Shown one piece after another: positions 26,172 to 35,142 of a stretch of 64,000 nt of DNA. The notes under the pieces were generated by a model. It saw only the letters and a list, made by a program, of their open reading frames with translations. It was not told the DNA's origin and ran no database searches. How positions within the stretch are numbered: the first letter of the stretch is position 1; the number at the start of each line of letters is the position of its first letter. The position numbers were made by a program, and so were the translations under genes. Source of the stretch: Azospirillum lipoferum (GTDB lineage Bacteria; Pseudomonadota; Alphaproteobacteria; Azospirillales; Azospirillaceae). The stretch is from positions 1 through 64,000 of the forward strand of contig NZ_JALJXJ010000015.1 in assembly GCF_024170005.1 (NCBI RefSeq). The letters run 5' to 3'.

Positions 26172-26218
26172 AAAGCTACCGCGACTGATCCTACTTTGCA
26201 AGCGGAAGGAGACCGGTC

Positions 26219-26722
26219 TTGCAGGACGCACATCGATCGGGGTGTCCGATCAACCTGACGCTGGAGGTCCTGGGCGACCGCTGGAGCCTGATCGTCATCC
26301 GCGACATCATTTTCGGCGACCGGCGCCGCTATCGCGAACTCCTTACCCGCTCGGAAGAGGGCATCGCGTCCAATGTCCTGGCGGACCGGCTCAAACGGCT
26401 GCTCGCGGCGGGCCTGCTGACCAAGGCTGACGACCCGCGTCACCGGCAGAGCGTGATCTACAGCCTGACCGAGCCGGCGATCCAACTTGTTCCGTTGCTG
26501 GCCCAGATGGGCGCGTGGGGGCGACGGCATACGCCTGCGTCCAGAGAGTTGTCGATCCGCGCACAGCTTCTTGAAGAGGGCGGCCCTCCCCTGTGGGCAG
26601 AGTTGATGGACGAACTGCGTGTGCGTCATCTGAATGCCGAGGCATGCGGTCCGTCGGTTTCGGAGTCCGTCTTGCAGCGCCTGAACGCTGCGTATGAAGC
26701 CATCCGGCAGGCGCCGAACTGA
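26219..26722 (+). CDS. HxlR family transcriptional regulator
   Basis: 167 aa winged-helix repressor/activator. CPINLTLEVLGDRWSLIVIR is the family signature; RRYRELLTRSEEGIASNVLA is the recognition region and ADDPRHRQSVIYSLTEPA the wing. Cys9 near the N-terminus sits where redox- or aldehyde-sensing HxlR proteins carry a reactive Cys. The start is a TTG with AAGGAG seven bases upstream. It probably controls itself and the divergent GST gene through the palindrome at 26145-26171. Confidence 0.92.
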   Translation: MQDAHRSGCPINLTLEVLGDRWSLIVIRDIIFGDRRRYRELLTRSEEGIASNVLADRLKRLLAAGLLTKADDPRHRQSVIYSLTEPAIQLVPLLAQMGAWGRRHTPASRELSIRAQLLEEGGPPLWAELMDELRVRHLNAEACGPSVSESVLQRLNAAYEAIRQAPN

Positions 26723-26879
26723 CGGGCCTATCTGCTTGGGAGCGGGGAGCATCCGCTTGCCGCTCTCCTGCGCGATCGTAAGCCGATCGTATAATTTCTC
26801 ATACGGACTATTTCTGTCAGCCTGAAATCCGGCACGATGTTTGCTGCGTTGCGGCAAAACGGCTGCGAGGGGCTGGGTC

Positions 26880-27947
26880 ATGACGCCGCACCGACCGACT
26901 CTTGGGCAAACTGCCGGCCAGCTTGGCGGGGGCCGCACAGGATCTGTGCAACACAACATCCTGGCCGCCGCGGCCTGCGGGGTGTCGGACTTCATCGCCG
27001 CGCAGGGCGGCTGCCCCGATCAGGTGTTCCACCGCGTCGGCGTCGAGGAGCGCGCGCTCGGCCAGCCGACGGTGGCGCTCGACCTCCGCGCCTATGTGGC
27101 GATGATGGAGGTGGCGGCGGCGGAGACCGGCAACGACAATTTCGGCCTGATGTTCGGCCGCCAGTTCCAGCCGGAGATGCTGGGGCTGATCGGCTCCATC
27201 GCGCTGGCGGCACCGACGCTGGGATCGGCGCTGGACCATCTGGCCCGGCTGTTCCCCTTCCACCAGCAGGCGACCGAAACCCGCTTCGTCCGCGAGGGCG
27301 AGCTGCTGCGGCTGGAATACCGCATCCTCGACGGCTGCATCGTCGAGCGGCGGCAGGATGCCGAACTGACCATGGGCATGTTCGCCAATGTGGTGCGCGC
27401 CTGCCTCGGCCCGCACTGGATGCCGGAGGAGGTGCATTTCGAGCATCCCAAGCCGGAGGGCTGGCGCCAGCACGAGGCGCTGTTCGACGCGCCCGCCCAT
27501 TTCGGCCAGCGCACCAACGCCATCCTGCTGCGCGACCGCAATCTCGACCGCCGCATGCCCGGCGGCGACATGGCGCGGCTGACCGGGCTGTGCGGCACGC
27601 TGATCGACATCGCCCGCGGCACCGGCACGCCGCCGCTGCTCGACCGCGTGAAGGCGGAGGTGCGGGCGCGGCTGCCGGAAGGCCCGCCCTATGTCGAGGA
27701 CATCGCCGACCGCCTGGGCATCGCCCGCTGGACCCTGCAACGCCGGCTGGCCGACGAGGGGCTGAGCTTCTCCGATCTGGTGGAGGGAGTGCGGCGCGAT
27801 CTGGCGGCGGTCTATATCCGCCAGCGCCATGTCCCGGTCGCCGATATCGGCGCGCTGCTGGGCTATTCGGAGGTCAGCGCCTTCAGCCGCGCCTTCCGCC
27901 GCTGGTTCGGCGTGTCGCCGGCGAAGATACGCGACGGGAAGGGCTGA
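26880..27947 (+). CDS. AraC family transcriptional regulator with large N-terminal ligand domain
   Basis: 355 aa from the chosen ATG. Residues about 35-220 form an arabinose-binding-like domain (PF12625 type; FGLMFGRQFQPEMLGLIGSI, LEYRILDGCIVERRQDAELT) and the C-terminus carries a double helix-turn-helix (IADRLGIARWTLQRRLADEG, IGALLGYSEVSAFSRAFRRW). The domain type is that of OruR/ArgR-like and QhpR-like regulators. A perfect TATAAT occurs at 26790-26795, a plausible -10. Its targets are unknown; the next gene is a second, shorter AraC regulator 57 bases downstream. Confidence 0.88.
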   Translation: MTPHRPTLGQTAGQLGGGRTGSVQHNILAAAACGVSDFIAAQGGCPDQVFHRVGVEERALGQPTVALDLRAYVAMMEVAAAETGNDNFGLMFGRQFQPEMLGLIGSIALAAPTLGSALDHLARLFPFHQQATETRFVREGELLRLEYRILDGCIVERRQDAELTMGMFANVVRACLGPHWMPEEVHFEHPKPEGWRQHEALFDAPAHFGQRTNAILLRDRNLDRRMPGGDMARLTGLCGTLIDIARGTGTPPLLDRVKAEVRARLPEGPPYVEDIADRLGIARWTLQRRLADEGLSFSDLVEGVRRDLAAVYIRQRHVPVADIGALLGYSEVSAFSRAFRRWFGVSPAKIRDGKG

Positions 27948-28004
27948 AACTTCGGCGCTCCCGTCATAAGATCGCTGCCGGGACATTTCCGGGGCAGGGC
28001 GGGC

Positions 28005-28820
28005 ATGGCGCGCGCATCAAGGAATCTTCACCGTTTCTGGCGGGACCCAGCACTTCCGCATCTGGAGGCGCGGAGCATCGAGGATGGGCAGGAGGTCCGC
28101 TATGGCTGGCACAGCCACCCGACCTTCTCCATCGGGCTGGTCACCGGCGGCGTCAGCGATTTCCGCATCGGCGCCGACCGTCACCGGATCACCGCCGGCA
28201 CCATCGTGCTGATGAACCCGTACGAGGCGCATGTCTGCAACCCGCTGGAAGGCCGGCCCTGGTCCTACCGCATGCTGTATGCCGATGCCGGTTGGCTGGC
28301 GGCGCTGGAGGGAGAGGCGGCGTTCCGGCCCTTCGCTCCGCATCTGAGCCGCGATCCGGATCTGGTCGGCCGCTTGGGCCGGCTGTTCGGGCTGCTGTTC
28401 GATTCGGTCCCCGACAGTGCCGTGAAGCAGGAGGCGGTCCGGTCCTTCTTCACCGGGTTGCGGCAGGCGCTGGGCGGGAGGCCGTCCGCCGTGGGGGAAG
28501 GCGGCGAGCATGTGGCGTTGGACCGGGCCGCCCACTACATCTCCGCCCACTGCACGCAGCCGCTGCGGCTGGCCGAGATCGCCGCGGTGTCGGGGCTGTC
28601 GCCGTCCTATCTGGTGCGGTCCTTCAAGGCGCGCTATGGGCTGACGCCGCACGCCTACCAGATCAACCGCCGTATTCAGTTCGGCCGGCGGGAGCTGCAA
28701 CGCGGCCGGCCGATCGTGGAGGTCGCGCTGGATGCGGGCTTTGCCGATCAGGCCCATTTCCAACGCGCCTTCAAACGGCATGTCGCCGCCACTCCCGGCC
28801 AGTACATGCGCCGGGAATGA
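28005..28820 (+). CDS. AraC family regulator with cupin-type N-terminal domain
   Basis: 271 aa. A cupin-like effector domain (YGWHSHPTFSIGLVTGGVSD, ITAGTIVLMNPYEAHVCNP) is followed by the AraC DNA-binding domain (LRLAEIAAVSGLSPSYLVRS, VALDAGFADQAHFQRAFKRH, TPGQYMR). Regulators of this shape often control adjacent LysE-type exporters, and one is convergent at 28848-29438. Its N-terminal domain is unrelated to that of the preceding regulator, so the pair is not a recent duplication. Confidence 0.9.
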   Translation: MARASRNLHRFWRDPALPHLEARSIEDGQEVRYGWHSHPTFSIGLVTGGVSDFRIGADRHRITAGTIVLMNPYEAHVCNPLEGRPWSYRMLYADAGWLAALEGEAAFRPFAPHLSRDPDLVGRLGRLFGLLFDSVPDSAVKQEAVRSFFTGLRQALGGRPSAVGEGGEHVALDRAAHYISAHCTQPLRLAEIAAVSGLSPSYLVRSFKARYGLTPHAYQINRRIQFGRRELQRGRPIVEVALDAGFADQAHFQRAFKRHVAATPGQYMRRE

Positions 28821-28847
28821 CGGCGGTCATGAAAGCGGGGGCGGCGA

Positions 28848-29438
28848 TCAGGCGGCAAGGCCGATATGGACGGCGCTCGCCGCGAGCAGGGAGGCCATGG
28901 CTCGGTTGAACAGGCGCATCCGCCGTCCATCCGCCAGCAAATGGCGCAGCCGGGCTCCGGCATAGGCCCAGCAGCCGATGGACAGATAACAGATGACGAA
29001 ATACAGCCCGGCGAAGATCCAGAGCCGGGCCGGATCGTCCCCGGCATAGGCACCGACGCCGGCCAGCGCCGCGACCCAGGCCTTGGGGTTCAGCCACTGC
29101 ATGGCGGCCCCTTGCAGGACGGACGGCGCCGGGGGCGGCTCGCCGGCCGTGACCTCTCCGTCGCTTCTCCATAGTTTCCAGCCCATCCACAGCAGGAAGG
29201 CCATGCCCGCCCAGCGGGTGAGCGCGGCGGCGGCGGGCCAGCCGTGCAGCAGCTCCGCCAGCCCCAGCCCGGCCAGAACCAGCAGCAGGACGAAGCCCAA
29301 GGTGGCGCCAGCGACATGGCGCAAGGTGGCGCGCAGGCCGTGCGCCACCCCGCTGGATAGCGCCACCACATTGACCGGGCCGGGGGAGATCGACGCGGCC
29401 AGCGCGAAGCCGGCCATCGACAGGTAAAGCATCGTCAT
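28848..29438 (-). CDS. LysE family translocator
   Basis: 196 aa membrane protein with about six hydrophobic segments. AASISPGPVNVVALSSGVAHG and the WLNPKAWVAALAGVGAY motif are the LysE/RhtB hallmarks. Probably an exporter of an amino acid or related metabolite. It starts 10 bases after the DUF2000 gene on the same strand and is likely co-transcribed with it; convergent with the cupin-type AraC gene. Confidence 0.88.
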   Translation of the reverse strand: MTMLYLSMAGFALAASISPGPVNVVALSSGVAHGLRATLRHVAGATLGFVLLLVLAGLGLAELLHGWPAAAALTRWAGMAFLLWMGWKLWRSDGEVTAGEPPPAPSVLQGAAMQWLNPKAWVAALAGVGAYAGDDPARLWIFAGLYFVICYLSIGCWAYAGARLRHLLADGRRMRLFNRAMASLLAASAVHIGLAA

Positions 29439-29448
29439 CGTTGCCGCC

Positions 29449-29868
29449 CTATTTCAGCAGCGGCAGCGAGCCGGTCAGCGAGCGCACCAGCGCCGCCGGG
29501 CCGTGGAGGCAGAGGCCGAGATAACGCAGCTCCTCCTGCCGGGTGGCGGCGAGGCGACGGCGATAATCGTCATAGCTCTTGGCGCGCTGGGCGACGTCGG
29601 TCATGCCGATTACGCCCAGTCCCTCGGCCTCGCGCTCCGCCGCGTTCCGGCGCAGGGTGCGCAAGGCCTCGGCGTCCGACACCAGGATTGGCATCACGAT
29701 GGTGGTGATGCCGGAATGGCCGACGCCGTCGGCATCCTCCAGGTCGCAGCCCACCAGATCGGGCCGCAGTTTCCCCAGCGTCATCGACAGGGCGGCGGCG
29801 GTGTTGGCGATCAGCCCCGGTGGCAGGGCGCGGTCGATGATGAAGGCACAGCGTGTCACGTCCGGCAT
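29449..29868 (-). CDS. DUF2000 family protein
   Basis: 139 aa. CAFIIDRALPPGLIANTAAA, GHSGITTIVMPILVSDAEAL and a C-terminal YLGLCLHGPAALVRSLTGSL match DUF2000, a family of small proteins related to peptidyl-tRNA hydrolase II folds with unknown role. Frequent neighbours in other genomes are AraC regulators and LysE exporters, as here. The AAAGGGA before the ATG supports the start. Confidence 0.8.
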   Translation of the reverse strand: MPDVTRCAFIIDRALPPGLIANTAAALSMTLGKLRPDLVGCDLEDADGVGHSGITTIVMPILVSDAEALRTLRRNAAEREAEGLGVIGMTDVAQRAKSYDDYRRRLAATRQEELRYLGLCLHGPAALVRSLTGSLPLLK

Positions 29869-29967
29869 TCCCTTTGTTGGACGAAGGTCAGGCCGGGGGA
29901 CTGTCGTGGATCGGGCGGGGGCCGGTATTGAAGGAAATCACCCACCGCCCGGCAGTGTCGCCGTCGC

Positions 29968-30324
29968 TCAGATGCCGACCTCGACCGCGGCGTTGACGAC
30001 GTAGATCTGCTCGTTGCGGTCGTTCTTGTCGGCCAGGAAGATGCCGCTCGGCGCCAGCATGCCGCCGCCGGTGACGTGGATGCTGACTGCGCCATAGGGG
30101 AAGACGGCCTTCACCGCCTCCTGGTCCAGCCGGTCGGCATCGGCCGGCACGGCGAGGTGGACGCGCACCTGCATCCTGCTGGTGTCGCCGTCCACCAGGG
30201 CGCGCATGCCGGGCATGGAGTTGCGCTCTATGGCGTTGCGCACGGCGCGGACGGCGGCCTTGGTCACGTCCTGGCCATGCAGATCCACCCCCATGCCGAG
30301 TTCCACGAACATCACCTGCTTCAT
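29968..30324 (-). CDS. Lin0512 family protein
   Basis: 118 aa. MKQVMFVELGMGVDLHGQDV, AAVRAVRNAIERNSMPGM and IFLADKNDRNEQIYVVNAAV are characteristic of the Lin0512 family, a conserved single-domain group of unknown function often found near aromatic or amino-acid catabolic genes. No signal peptide. It lies 112 bases after pobA on the same strand, with a GC-rich hairpin in between. Confidence 0.8.
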   Translation of the reverse strand: MKQVMFVELGMGVDLHGQDVTKAAVRAVRNAIERNSMPGMRALVDGDTSRMQVRVHLAVPADADRLDQEAVKAVFPYGAVSIHVTGGGMLAPSGIFLADKNDRNEQIYVVNAAVEVGI

Positions 30325-30410
30325 CGCGTCGGGCTTTCCCTTTGGGTGTCGGTCGACGGGATGATGGCGCGGCGGGGTGGAGACGGCCAGGGGGTGGTAT
30401 GGGGAATTCC

Positions 30411-30429
30411 GGGGGGCGGAAGGCCCCCC
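30411..30429 (-). terminator. Short GC hairpin just after pobA
   Basis: GGGGGGC and GCCCCCC with a five-base loop, directly downstream of the pobA stop. No T tract follows on the minus strand, so termination may be partial. Confidence 0.4.
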
Positions 30430-30436
30430 CTTCTCC

Positions 30437-31636
30437 TCACTCCATTGGCAAGCCGACGTAATTCTCCGCCAGCGCCGTCATGGCGGCGCGGGAGTGGACC
30501 AGATAGTCCAGCTCGGCCAGATGCACCCGCTGCTCGAAGGGCGATTCCTTCTCGTTCCGGTGCAGCATGGTGGTCATGTACCAGGAGAAGCGCTCCGCCT
30601 TCCAGATGCGGCGCAGGCAGGTGGCGCTGTAACCCTCCAGCCCCTCGGTCGTGCCGGATTTGTAGTAGGCGGCCATGGCGCGCGACAGCACCAGCACGTC
30701 GGCGACCGCAAGGTTCAGGCCCTTGGCGCCGGTGGGCGGCACGATGTGGGCGGCGTCGCCGGCGATGAACAGGCGGCCATGCTGCATCGGATCGCAGACG
30801 AAGCTGCGCATGGCGATGATGCCCTTCTGGAAGATCGGCCCTTCCTTCAGGGTCCAGCCGCTTTCGTCCTCCAGCCGGCGGTGCAGTTCGGACCAGATGC
30901 GGTCGTCGGACCAGTTGGCGATGTCGTCCTTGGGATCGACCTGGATGTAGAGCCGCTGCACCTCCGGCGAGCGGGTGCTGAGCAGGGCGAAACCGCGTTC
31001 GTGGTTGGCGTAGATCAGTTCGGGGTGCGACGGCGGCGCCTCGGTCAGGATGCCGAGCCAGCCGAAGGGATAGACGATCTGGTATTCGGTGCGCGCGGCG
31101 GCGGGGATCGCCTGCCGGCTCGGCCCGTGGAAACCGTCGCAGCCGGCGATGAAGTCGCAGCGCAGCTCATCCACCGGTCCGTCCGGACCGCGGCGGAACT
31201 GCACGCGCGGCGCCTTGCCGTCGAGGTCGGCGAACTGCACGTCGGACACGCCGAACAGGATGGTCCCGCCATCCTCCAGCCGGGCGGAGACGAGGTCGCG
31301 GATCACCTCGTGCTGGGCATAGACGGTGACGCGCTTGCCGCCGGTCAGCTCCGCCATGTCGATGTGGTGGCTTTGGCGGTCGAAGCGCAGGGTGATGCCG
31401 GAATGGAAATGGCCCTCGCGCATCATGCGGTCGCCGAGGCCCATCCCGTTCATCAGGTCGACCACCCACTGCTCCAGCACGCCGGCGCGGATGGTGCCTT
31501 CGATCTCCTCGCGGCTGCGGCTTTCGAGAATGACCGACTCGATGCCCTGGCGGTGCAGCAGATGGGACAGGAACAGGCCGGCCGGGCCGGCGCCGATGAT
31601 CGCGACCTGGGTACGGGTCGACTTGGTGGGGTGCAT
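30437..31636 (-). CDS. pobA: 4-hydroxybenzoate 3-monooxygenase
   Basis: 399 aa FAD enzyme that converts 4-hydroxybenzoate to protocatechuate with NADPH and oxygen. QVAIIGAGPAGLFLSHLLHR is the FAD fingerprint, CDGFHGPSR the DG motif, and GDAAHIVPPTGAKGLNLA the second FAD motif. VYPFGWLGILTEAPPSHPEL and the C-terminal SRAAMTALAENYVGLP match PobA closely. The ATG at 31636 fits the usual PobA length of about 390-400. It is divergent from an AraC-family regulator, the common pobA-pobR layout. Confidence 0.96.
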   Translation of the reverse strand: MHPTKSTRTQVAIIGAGPAGLFLSHLLHRQGIESVILESRSREEIEGTIRAGVLEQWVVDLMNGMGLGDRMMREGHFHSGITLRFDRQSHHIDMAELTGGKRVTVYAQHEVIRDLVSARLEDGGTILFGVSDVQFADLDGKAPRVQFRRGPDGPVDELRCDFIAGCDGFHGPSRQAIPAAARTEYQIVYPFGWLGILTEAPPSHPELIYANHERGFALLSTRSPEVQRLYIQVDPKDDIANWSDDRIWSELHRRLEDESGWTLKEGPIFQKGIIAMRSFVCDPMQHGRLFIAGDAAHIVPPTGAKGLNLAVADVLVLSRAMAAYYKSGTTEGLEGYSATCLRRIWKAERFSWYMTTMLHRNEKESPFEQRVHLAELDYLVHSRAAMTALAENYVGLPME

Positions 31637-31795
31637 GTCTCTCGCCCTTTCGGCAAAGCTGTGGCGCCGCTCCCGACGGATTGCTTTGTGCGCCAAATGT
31701 TATTGGACATGCTAATTCATCGGGCGGAGGGCCGGACATAGACGAACCGGAAAAAGGCTTGTACTTTTCAACGCAAGTCAGCCGGAGTCCGTGCG
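31637..31795. promoter_or_regulatory. Divergent promoter region of pobA and its regulator
   Basis: A 159-base gap, more AT-rich than its surroundings (for example AAATGTTATTGGACATGCTAA). It must hold both promoters and the regulator's binding site; I did not find an exact long repeat. Confidence 0.45.
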
Positions 31796-32791
31796 ATGTC
31801 CGCCCATCTCGCCCACAGTACCGAACCCATTCCCCGCTATTGGCTGTATGGCGAACCGCCGGCGGTGCCGGAACTGCGCTTCGTCCATATCGAGACGATC
31901 CCGGAACGGATGCGCTTGTACAATTGGGAGGTCCGCCCCCACCGCCACGACGGGCTGAGCCATGCGTTGCTGGTCACGGAGGGCGGCGGGCGGCTGACCG
32001 CCGACGGAGGGGAGGTGACGTTCCGCGCCCCGGCGCTGATCACCGTGCCGGCGCAGGTGGTGCATGGCTTCCGATTCGATCCCGGCACCGACGGGCATGT
32101 GCTGACCGTGTCGGAGGGCTTCCTGGCCGGCGTGCAGGCCGCCGCGCCGGACGCGGAGCTGCGCGAGGCGCCGGCCCTGCCGATGGCCTGGGACCTGGAG
32201 GCGGGATCGGACGAGGCGGCGATGCTGGACCGCTGTTTCGCCGAGATCAGGCGGGAATTCCGCGCCCACCATGCCGGCCGGGCCAGCGCGATATCGGCCC
32301 AGGTGATGCTGCTGCTGGTCGCGGCGCTGCGGCTGGCGGCCGACCGGCGGCGGGACGGCGCGGCGCGGGACGGGCAGGGGGTGTCGCCCGACGTCCGGCT
32401 GCTCGCCCGGCTGCGGCCGATGATCGACGAGCGCTTCAGCCATCATTGGCCGGTGGAGCGCTATGCCGCGGCGCTGGGCGTCACGCCCAACCGGCTGAAC
32501 GCCGCCTGCCGCCGGGTCACCGGCCTGTCGACGCTGCAACTGGTCCATGCCCGGCTGATGCTGGAGGCCCGGCGCTCGCTGATCTACACCAGCCACGGCA
32601 TGGCGGAGATCGGCTATGCCCTGGGCTTCGAGGATCCGGCCTATTTCTCCCGCTTCTTCACCAAGCGCGAGGGGCGGTCGCCGCAGGCCTTCCGCCGGGC
32701 GCATGCCGGGGGCGTGGAGGGTGATGGCCTAACGGGAGGCAGCCTTGACGGGAACGGTCTTGACCGGACCGGGGGCGTCTCACCACAGTAA
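31796..32791 (+). CDS. pobR: AraC family regulator, probable PobR/PobC activator of pobA
   Basis: 331 aa. A cupin effector domain (NWEVRPHRHDGLSHALLVTE, APALITVPAQVVHGFRF) is followed by an AraC domain (YAAALGVTPNRLNAACRRVT, MAEIGYALGFEDPAYFSRFF, GRSPQAFRRAH). Alphaproteobacterial PobR proteins of this kind activate pobA with 4-hydroxybenzoate. The C-terminal 30 residues past the HTH are Gly/Asp-rich and not conserved in the family. The link to pobA rests on divergent position. Confidence 0.85.
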   Translation: MSAHLAHSTEPIPRYWLYGEPPAVPELRFVHIETIPERMRLYNWEVRPHRHDGLSHALLVTEGGGRLTADGGEVTFRAPALITVPAQVVHGFRFDPGTDGHVLTVSEGFLAGVQAAAPDAELREAPALPMAWDLEAGSDEAAMLDRCFAEIRREFRAHHAGRASAISAQVMLLLVAALRLAADRRRDGAARDGQGVSPDVRLLARLRPMIDERFSHHWPVERYAAALGVTPNRLNAACRRVTGLSTLQLVHARLMLEARRSLIYTSHGMAEIGYALGFEDPAYFSRFFTKREGRSPQAFRRAHAGGVEGDGLTGGSLDGNGLDRTGGVSPQ

Positions 32792-32853
32792 CGGCCTTGC
32801 ATCCCGCAATTGGGAATGCGGAGCGGTTCGGTGTGCGGGAAAGGGTGGTGGCA

Positions 32854-33690
32854 ATGGACAGCCTGGACGTCACGATGCGCGAGCCGGCCGAAACGGTCGA
32901 ACAGTCGCTGTGGCGCCGCCTGCGCGCCGATGCCGTCCGGGTGGCGGAGGAGGAAAGCGGCCTCGCCCCCTTCCTCTATGACGCGGTGCTGGCGCGCGAC
33001 GGCTTCGGCCCGGCGCTGGCGGCCTTGCTCGTGCGCAAGCTGGCCGACCGTGCGATGCCGGAGGACCGGCTGGCCGCCGTGGTGCGCGACGCCATGGAGG
33101 CCGACCCGGCGATCGTCGATGCCGCCGCCGCCGACCTTGCCGCCATCCTGGCCCGCGACCCGGCGGCCGACGGCTGCCTGACGCCTTTCCTCTATTTCAA
33201 GGGCTATCACGCCCTGCAATGGCACCGGGTCGCCCATTGGCTGTGGCGCGGCGGTCGTCACGATCTCGCCCATTTCCTGCAAAGCCGGGTGTCGGAGGCC
33301 TTCGCCGTCGACATCCACCCGGCGGTGCCGGTCGGGCGCGGCGTGTTCATCGACCATGGCACCGGCGTGGTGATCGGCGAGACGGCGGTGATCGGCAACG
33401 ACGTGTCGATCCTGCAGAACGTTACGCTGGGCGGCACCGGCAAGGAGCATGGCGACCGTCACCCCAAGGTGCGCGACGGCGTCCTGCTGTCGGCCGGCGC
33501 CAAGGTGCTGGGCAACATCACCATCGGCGCCCACGCCAAGGTCGGCGCCGGCAGCGTCGTCCTGAAGGATGTCCCCGGCTGCGCCACCGTGGCCGGCGTG
33601 CCGGCCAAGGTCGTCGGCTGGTGCCGCGACGAGCCGGCGCCGGCCCTGACCATGGACCAGAGCCTGCAACAGGGTGACTACAGCATCTGA
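32854..33690 (+). CDS. cysE: Serine O-acetyltransferase
   Basis: 278 aa. An N-terminal helical domain (PFLYFKGYHALQWHRVAHWL) precedes a left-handed beta helix of hexapeptide repeats (FAVDIHPAVPVGRGVFIDHG, GVVIGETAVIGNDVSILQN, KVLGNITIGAHAKVGAGS). It makes O-acetylserine from serine and acetyl-CoA, the first step of cysteine synthesis. Catalytic His and Asp lie in the DIHP and FIDHG region. The start MDSLDV is preceded by AAAGGG. Its C-terminal tail (MDQSLQQGDYSI, ending in Ile) could dock into CysK as known for CysE. Confidence 0.95.
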   Translation: MDSLDVTMREPAETVEQSLWRRLRADAVRVAEEESGLAPFLYDAVLARDGFGPALAALLVRKLADRAMPEDRLAAVVRDAMEADPAIVDAAAADLAAILARDPAADGCLTPFLYFKGYHALQWHRVAHWLWRGGRHDLAHFLQSRVSEAFAVDIHPAVPVGRGVFIDHGTGVVIGETAVIGNDVSILQNVTLGGTGKEHGDRHPKVRDGVLLSAGAKVLGNITIGAHAKVGAGSVVLKDVPGCATVAGVPAKVVGWCRDEPAPALTMDQSLQQGDYSI

Positions 33691-33751
33691 GAGGTCTCTT
33701 CTGCGCCCTGTCCCTCCGCTGTCACCGGAAATCCGTCTGCGCAATGACTAC

Positions 33752-34540
33752 ATGGAAGATGGACGAGATCGGGGCGTGAGGGCCGTGAGGGTGTTGCTGG
33801 CATTTCTGTTGACGCTGGTCCTGCTGCTGGCCGGGCCGGTGTTCCTGCTCGCCTCCGGCGCGGTGCCGACGGCGGTCGACTGGAGCCGCATCGATCGCAG
33901 CCCGGTGGGCCTCGCCCCCGATGCGGCAACGACGCCGGAGGCGGTGGTCCAGGTCTATGCCGCCCGCGTGCTGTCCTGGCGCGGTGCCTTCGGCGTGCAT
34001 CCCTGGTTCGCCGTGAAGCCGGTCGGCGCCCGCAACTATACGGTCTATGAGGTGATCGGCTGGCGCGCCTATCGCGGCCTGTCGGTGGTCTCCGTCAGCA
34101 ACCGCGACCCCGACGGGCGCTGGTTCGGCGCCCAGCCAACCCTGCTGGCGGATCTGCGCGGCCCCGCCGCCGAAACCGCAATCCCCAAGATCGCCAAGGC
34201 CGCCGGCAGCTATCCCTATGCCGGTGAGTACCGCGTCTGGCCCGGCCCCAACAGCAACACCTTCGCCGCCTGGGTCGCCCGCGCCGCGCCGGAGCTGCGG
34301 CTGGACCTGCCCTCGACGGCGCTGGGCAAGGATTACCTGGGCCGCGGCCTGTTCGCGCGGGCGCCAAGCGGCACCGGCTGGCAGATCAGCCTGTTCGGCG
34401 TCGCCGGCCTGCTGCTGGCACTGGAGGAGGGGCTGGAGGTCAATCTGCTGGGGCTGACGGTGGGCATCGACCCGCTGGGCCTTGCGGTGAAACTGCCGGG
34501 GATCGGCAGAATAGGATGGCCGGAATCCGGCGCCGGTTGA
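33752..34540 (+). CDS. DUF3750 family protein
   Basis: About 262 aa. One N-terminal membrane helix (VRVLLAFLLTLVLLLAGPVF) anchors a periplasmic domain with HPWFAVKPVGARNYTVYEVI, GAQPTLLADLRGPAAE and YRVWPGPNSNTFAAWVAR, the DUF3750 signature. WPGPNSNTF recalls the NlpC/peptidase-like lipid or transport modules, but the role is unknown. The end is GLAVKLPGIGRIGWPESG. Several starts are possible (33674, 33752, a GTG at 33776); I chose the ATG nearest the membrane helix. Last chromosomal gene before the phage tail locus. Confidence 0.78.
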   Translation: MEDGRDRGVRAVRVLLAFLLTLVLLLAGPVFLLASGAVPTAVDWSRIDRSPVGLAPDAATTPEAVVQVYAARVLSWRGAFGVHPWFAVKPVGARNYTVYEVIGWRAYRGLSVVSVSNRDPDGRWFGAQPTLLADLRGPAAETAIPKIAKAAGSYPYAGEYRVWPGPNSNTFAAWVARAAPELRLDLPSTALGKDYLGRGLFARAPSGTGWQISLFGVAGLLLALEEGLEVNLLGLTVGIDPLGLAVKLPGIGRIGWPESGAG

Positions 34541-34709
34541 GGGGACGGAGAGAATTCAAGGGGAGCATCACGGACGGCGCTTTCGGCAGTATGGCGAGGC
34601 TGTTCGAGGCCAACGATGCCGGGGAGGGAGCGCGGTGCCTGCTGCCGAAGGCTCGACCTTGAGACGGCGGCACAGGGGGGCCGCTCGCGGGGTGATTTCA
34701 GGATAAGCC

Positions 34710-34738
34710 TTGACGTGGGTGATCGGCGAGTGTACATA
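34710..34738 (+). promoter_or_regulatory. Sigma-70-like promoter at the head of the tail operon
   Basis: TTGACG, 17 bases, then TACATA; the -35 matches 5 of 6 consensus bases, the -10 is weak. It lies in an unusually AT-rich segment 110 bases before the first tail-locus gene, and an IR-like TTCCTAT...ATAGGAA pair flanks the downstream leader. Confidence 0.5.
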
Positions 34739-34801
34739 TATTCCTATCAACGCCCAATCTACGTCTTCACCGTATTGTAATAGGAAATCAGACACAAGCT
34801 G

Positions 34802-34830
34802 CCCGCCCGGTATCCACCGTGGCGGGTTTT
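34802..34830 (+). terminator. Hairpin with short T tract in the leader of the tail operon
   Basis: CCCGCC (34802-34807) and GGCGGG (34821-34826) are followed by TTTT. It stands between the promoter and the first gene, so it may end an upstream short transcript or act as an attenuator or antitermination target. Confidence 0.5.
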
Positions 34831-34851
34831 GTCGTTTCGGGGATCACCCTT

Positions 34852-35142
34852 ATGGATCATCTGCCCCTGCCGATCCCCGATGTCGGGGAAACGCTCACCC
34901 GCATCTCCATCCTGTCCCCGGTCGCGCAGGTCGCAGCCGTCATCACGCTGGGCTGCATCGCAGTCGTCTGGATCTGGACGCGCCGACCGCAGCCCGGTCC
35001 CGGCAACGAGACGTTCCAGCTCATCATCACCTCGATGACCGAGCAGGCGAAGGCCACGAACGCCTTGGCCGAGCAGGTCGAGAAGGTCGTCGAGCAGAAC
35101 GCGACCATCATAGCCCGCCTGCCGGTCGCGGTGGGCGGGTGA
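34852..35142 (+). CDS. Small single-span membrane protein, first gene of the tail locus
   Basis: 96 aa. One membrane helix (VAQVAAVITLGCIAVVWIWT, about residues 23-43) followed by a helix-forming charged segment with heptad character (SMTEQAKATNALAEQVEKVV). The shape recalls spanin- or holin-associated proteins of phage lysis modules, but no family is certain. The ATG at 34852 has GGGGAT upstream; an in-frame GTG at 34819 lies inside the hairpin. Its stop overlaps the next small frame (TGATG). Confidence 0.6.
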   Translation: MDHLPLPIPDVGETLTRISILSPVAQVAAVITLGCIAVVWIWTRRPQPGPGNETFQLIITSMTEQAKATNALAEQVEKVVEQNATIIARLPVAVGG

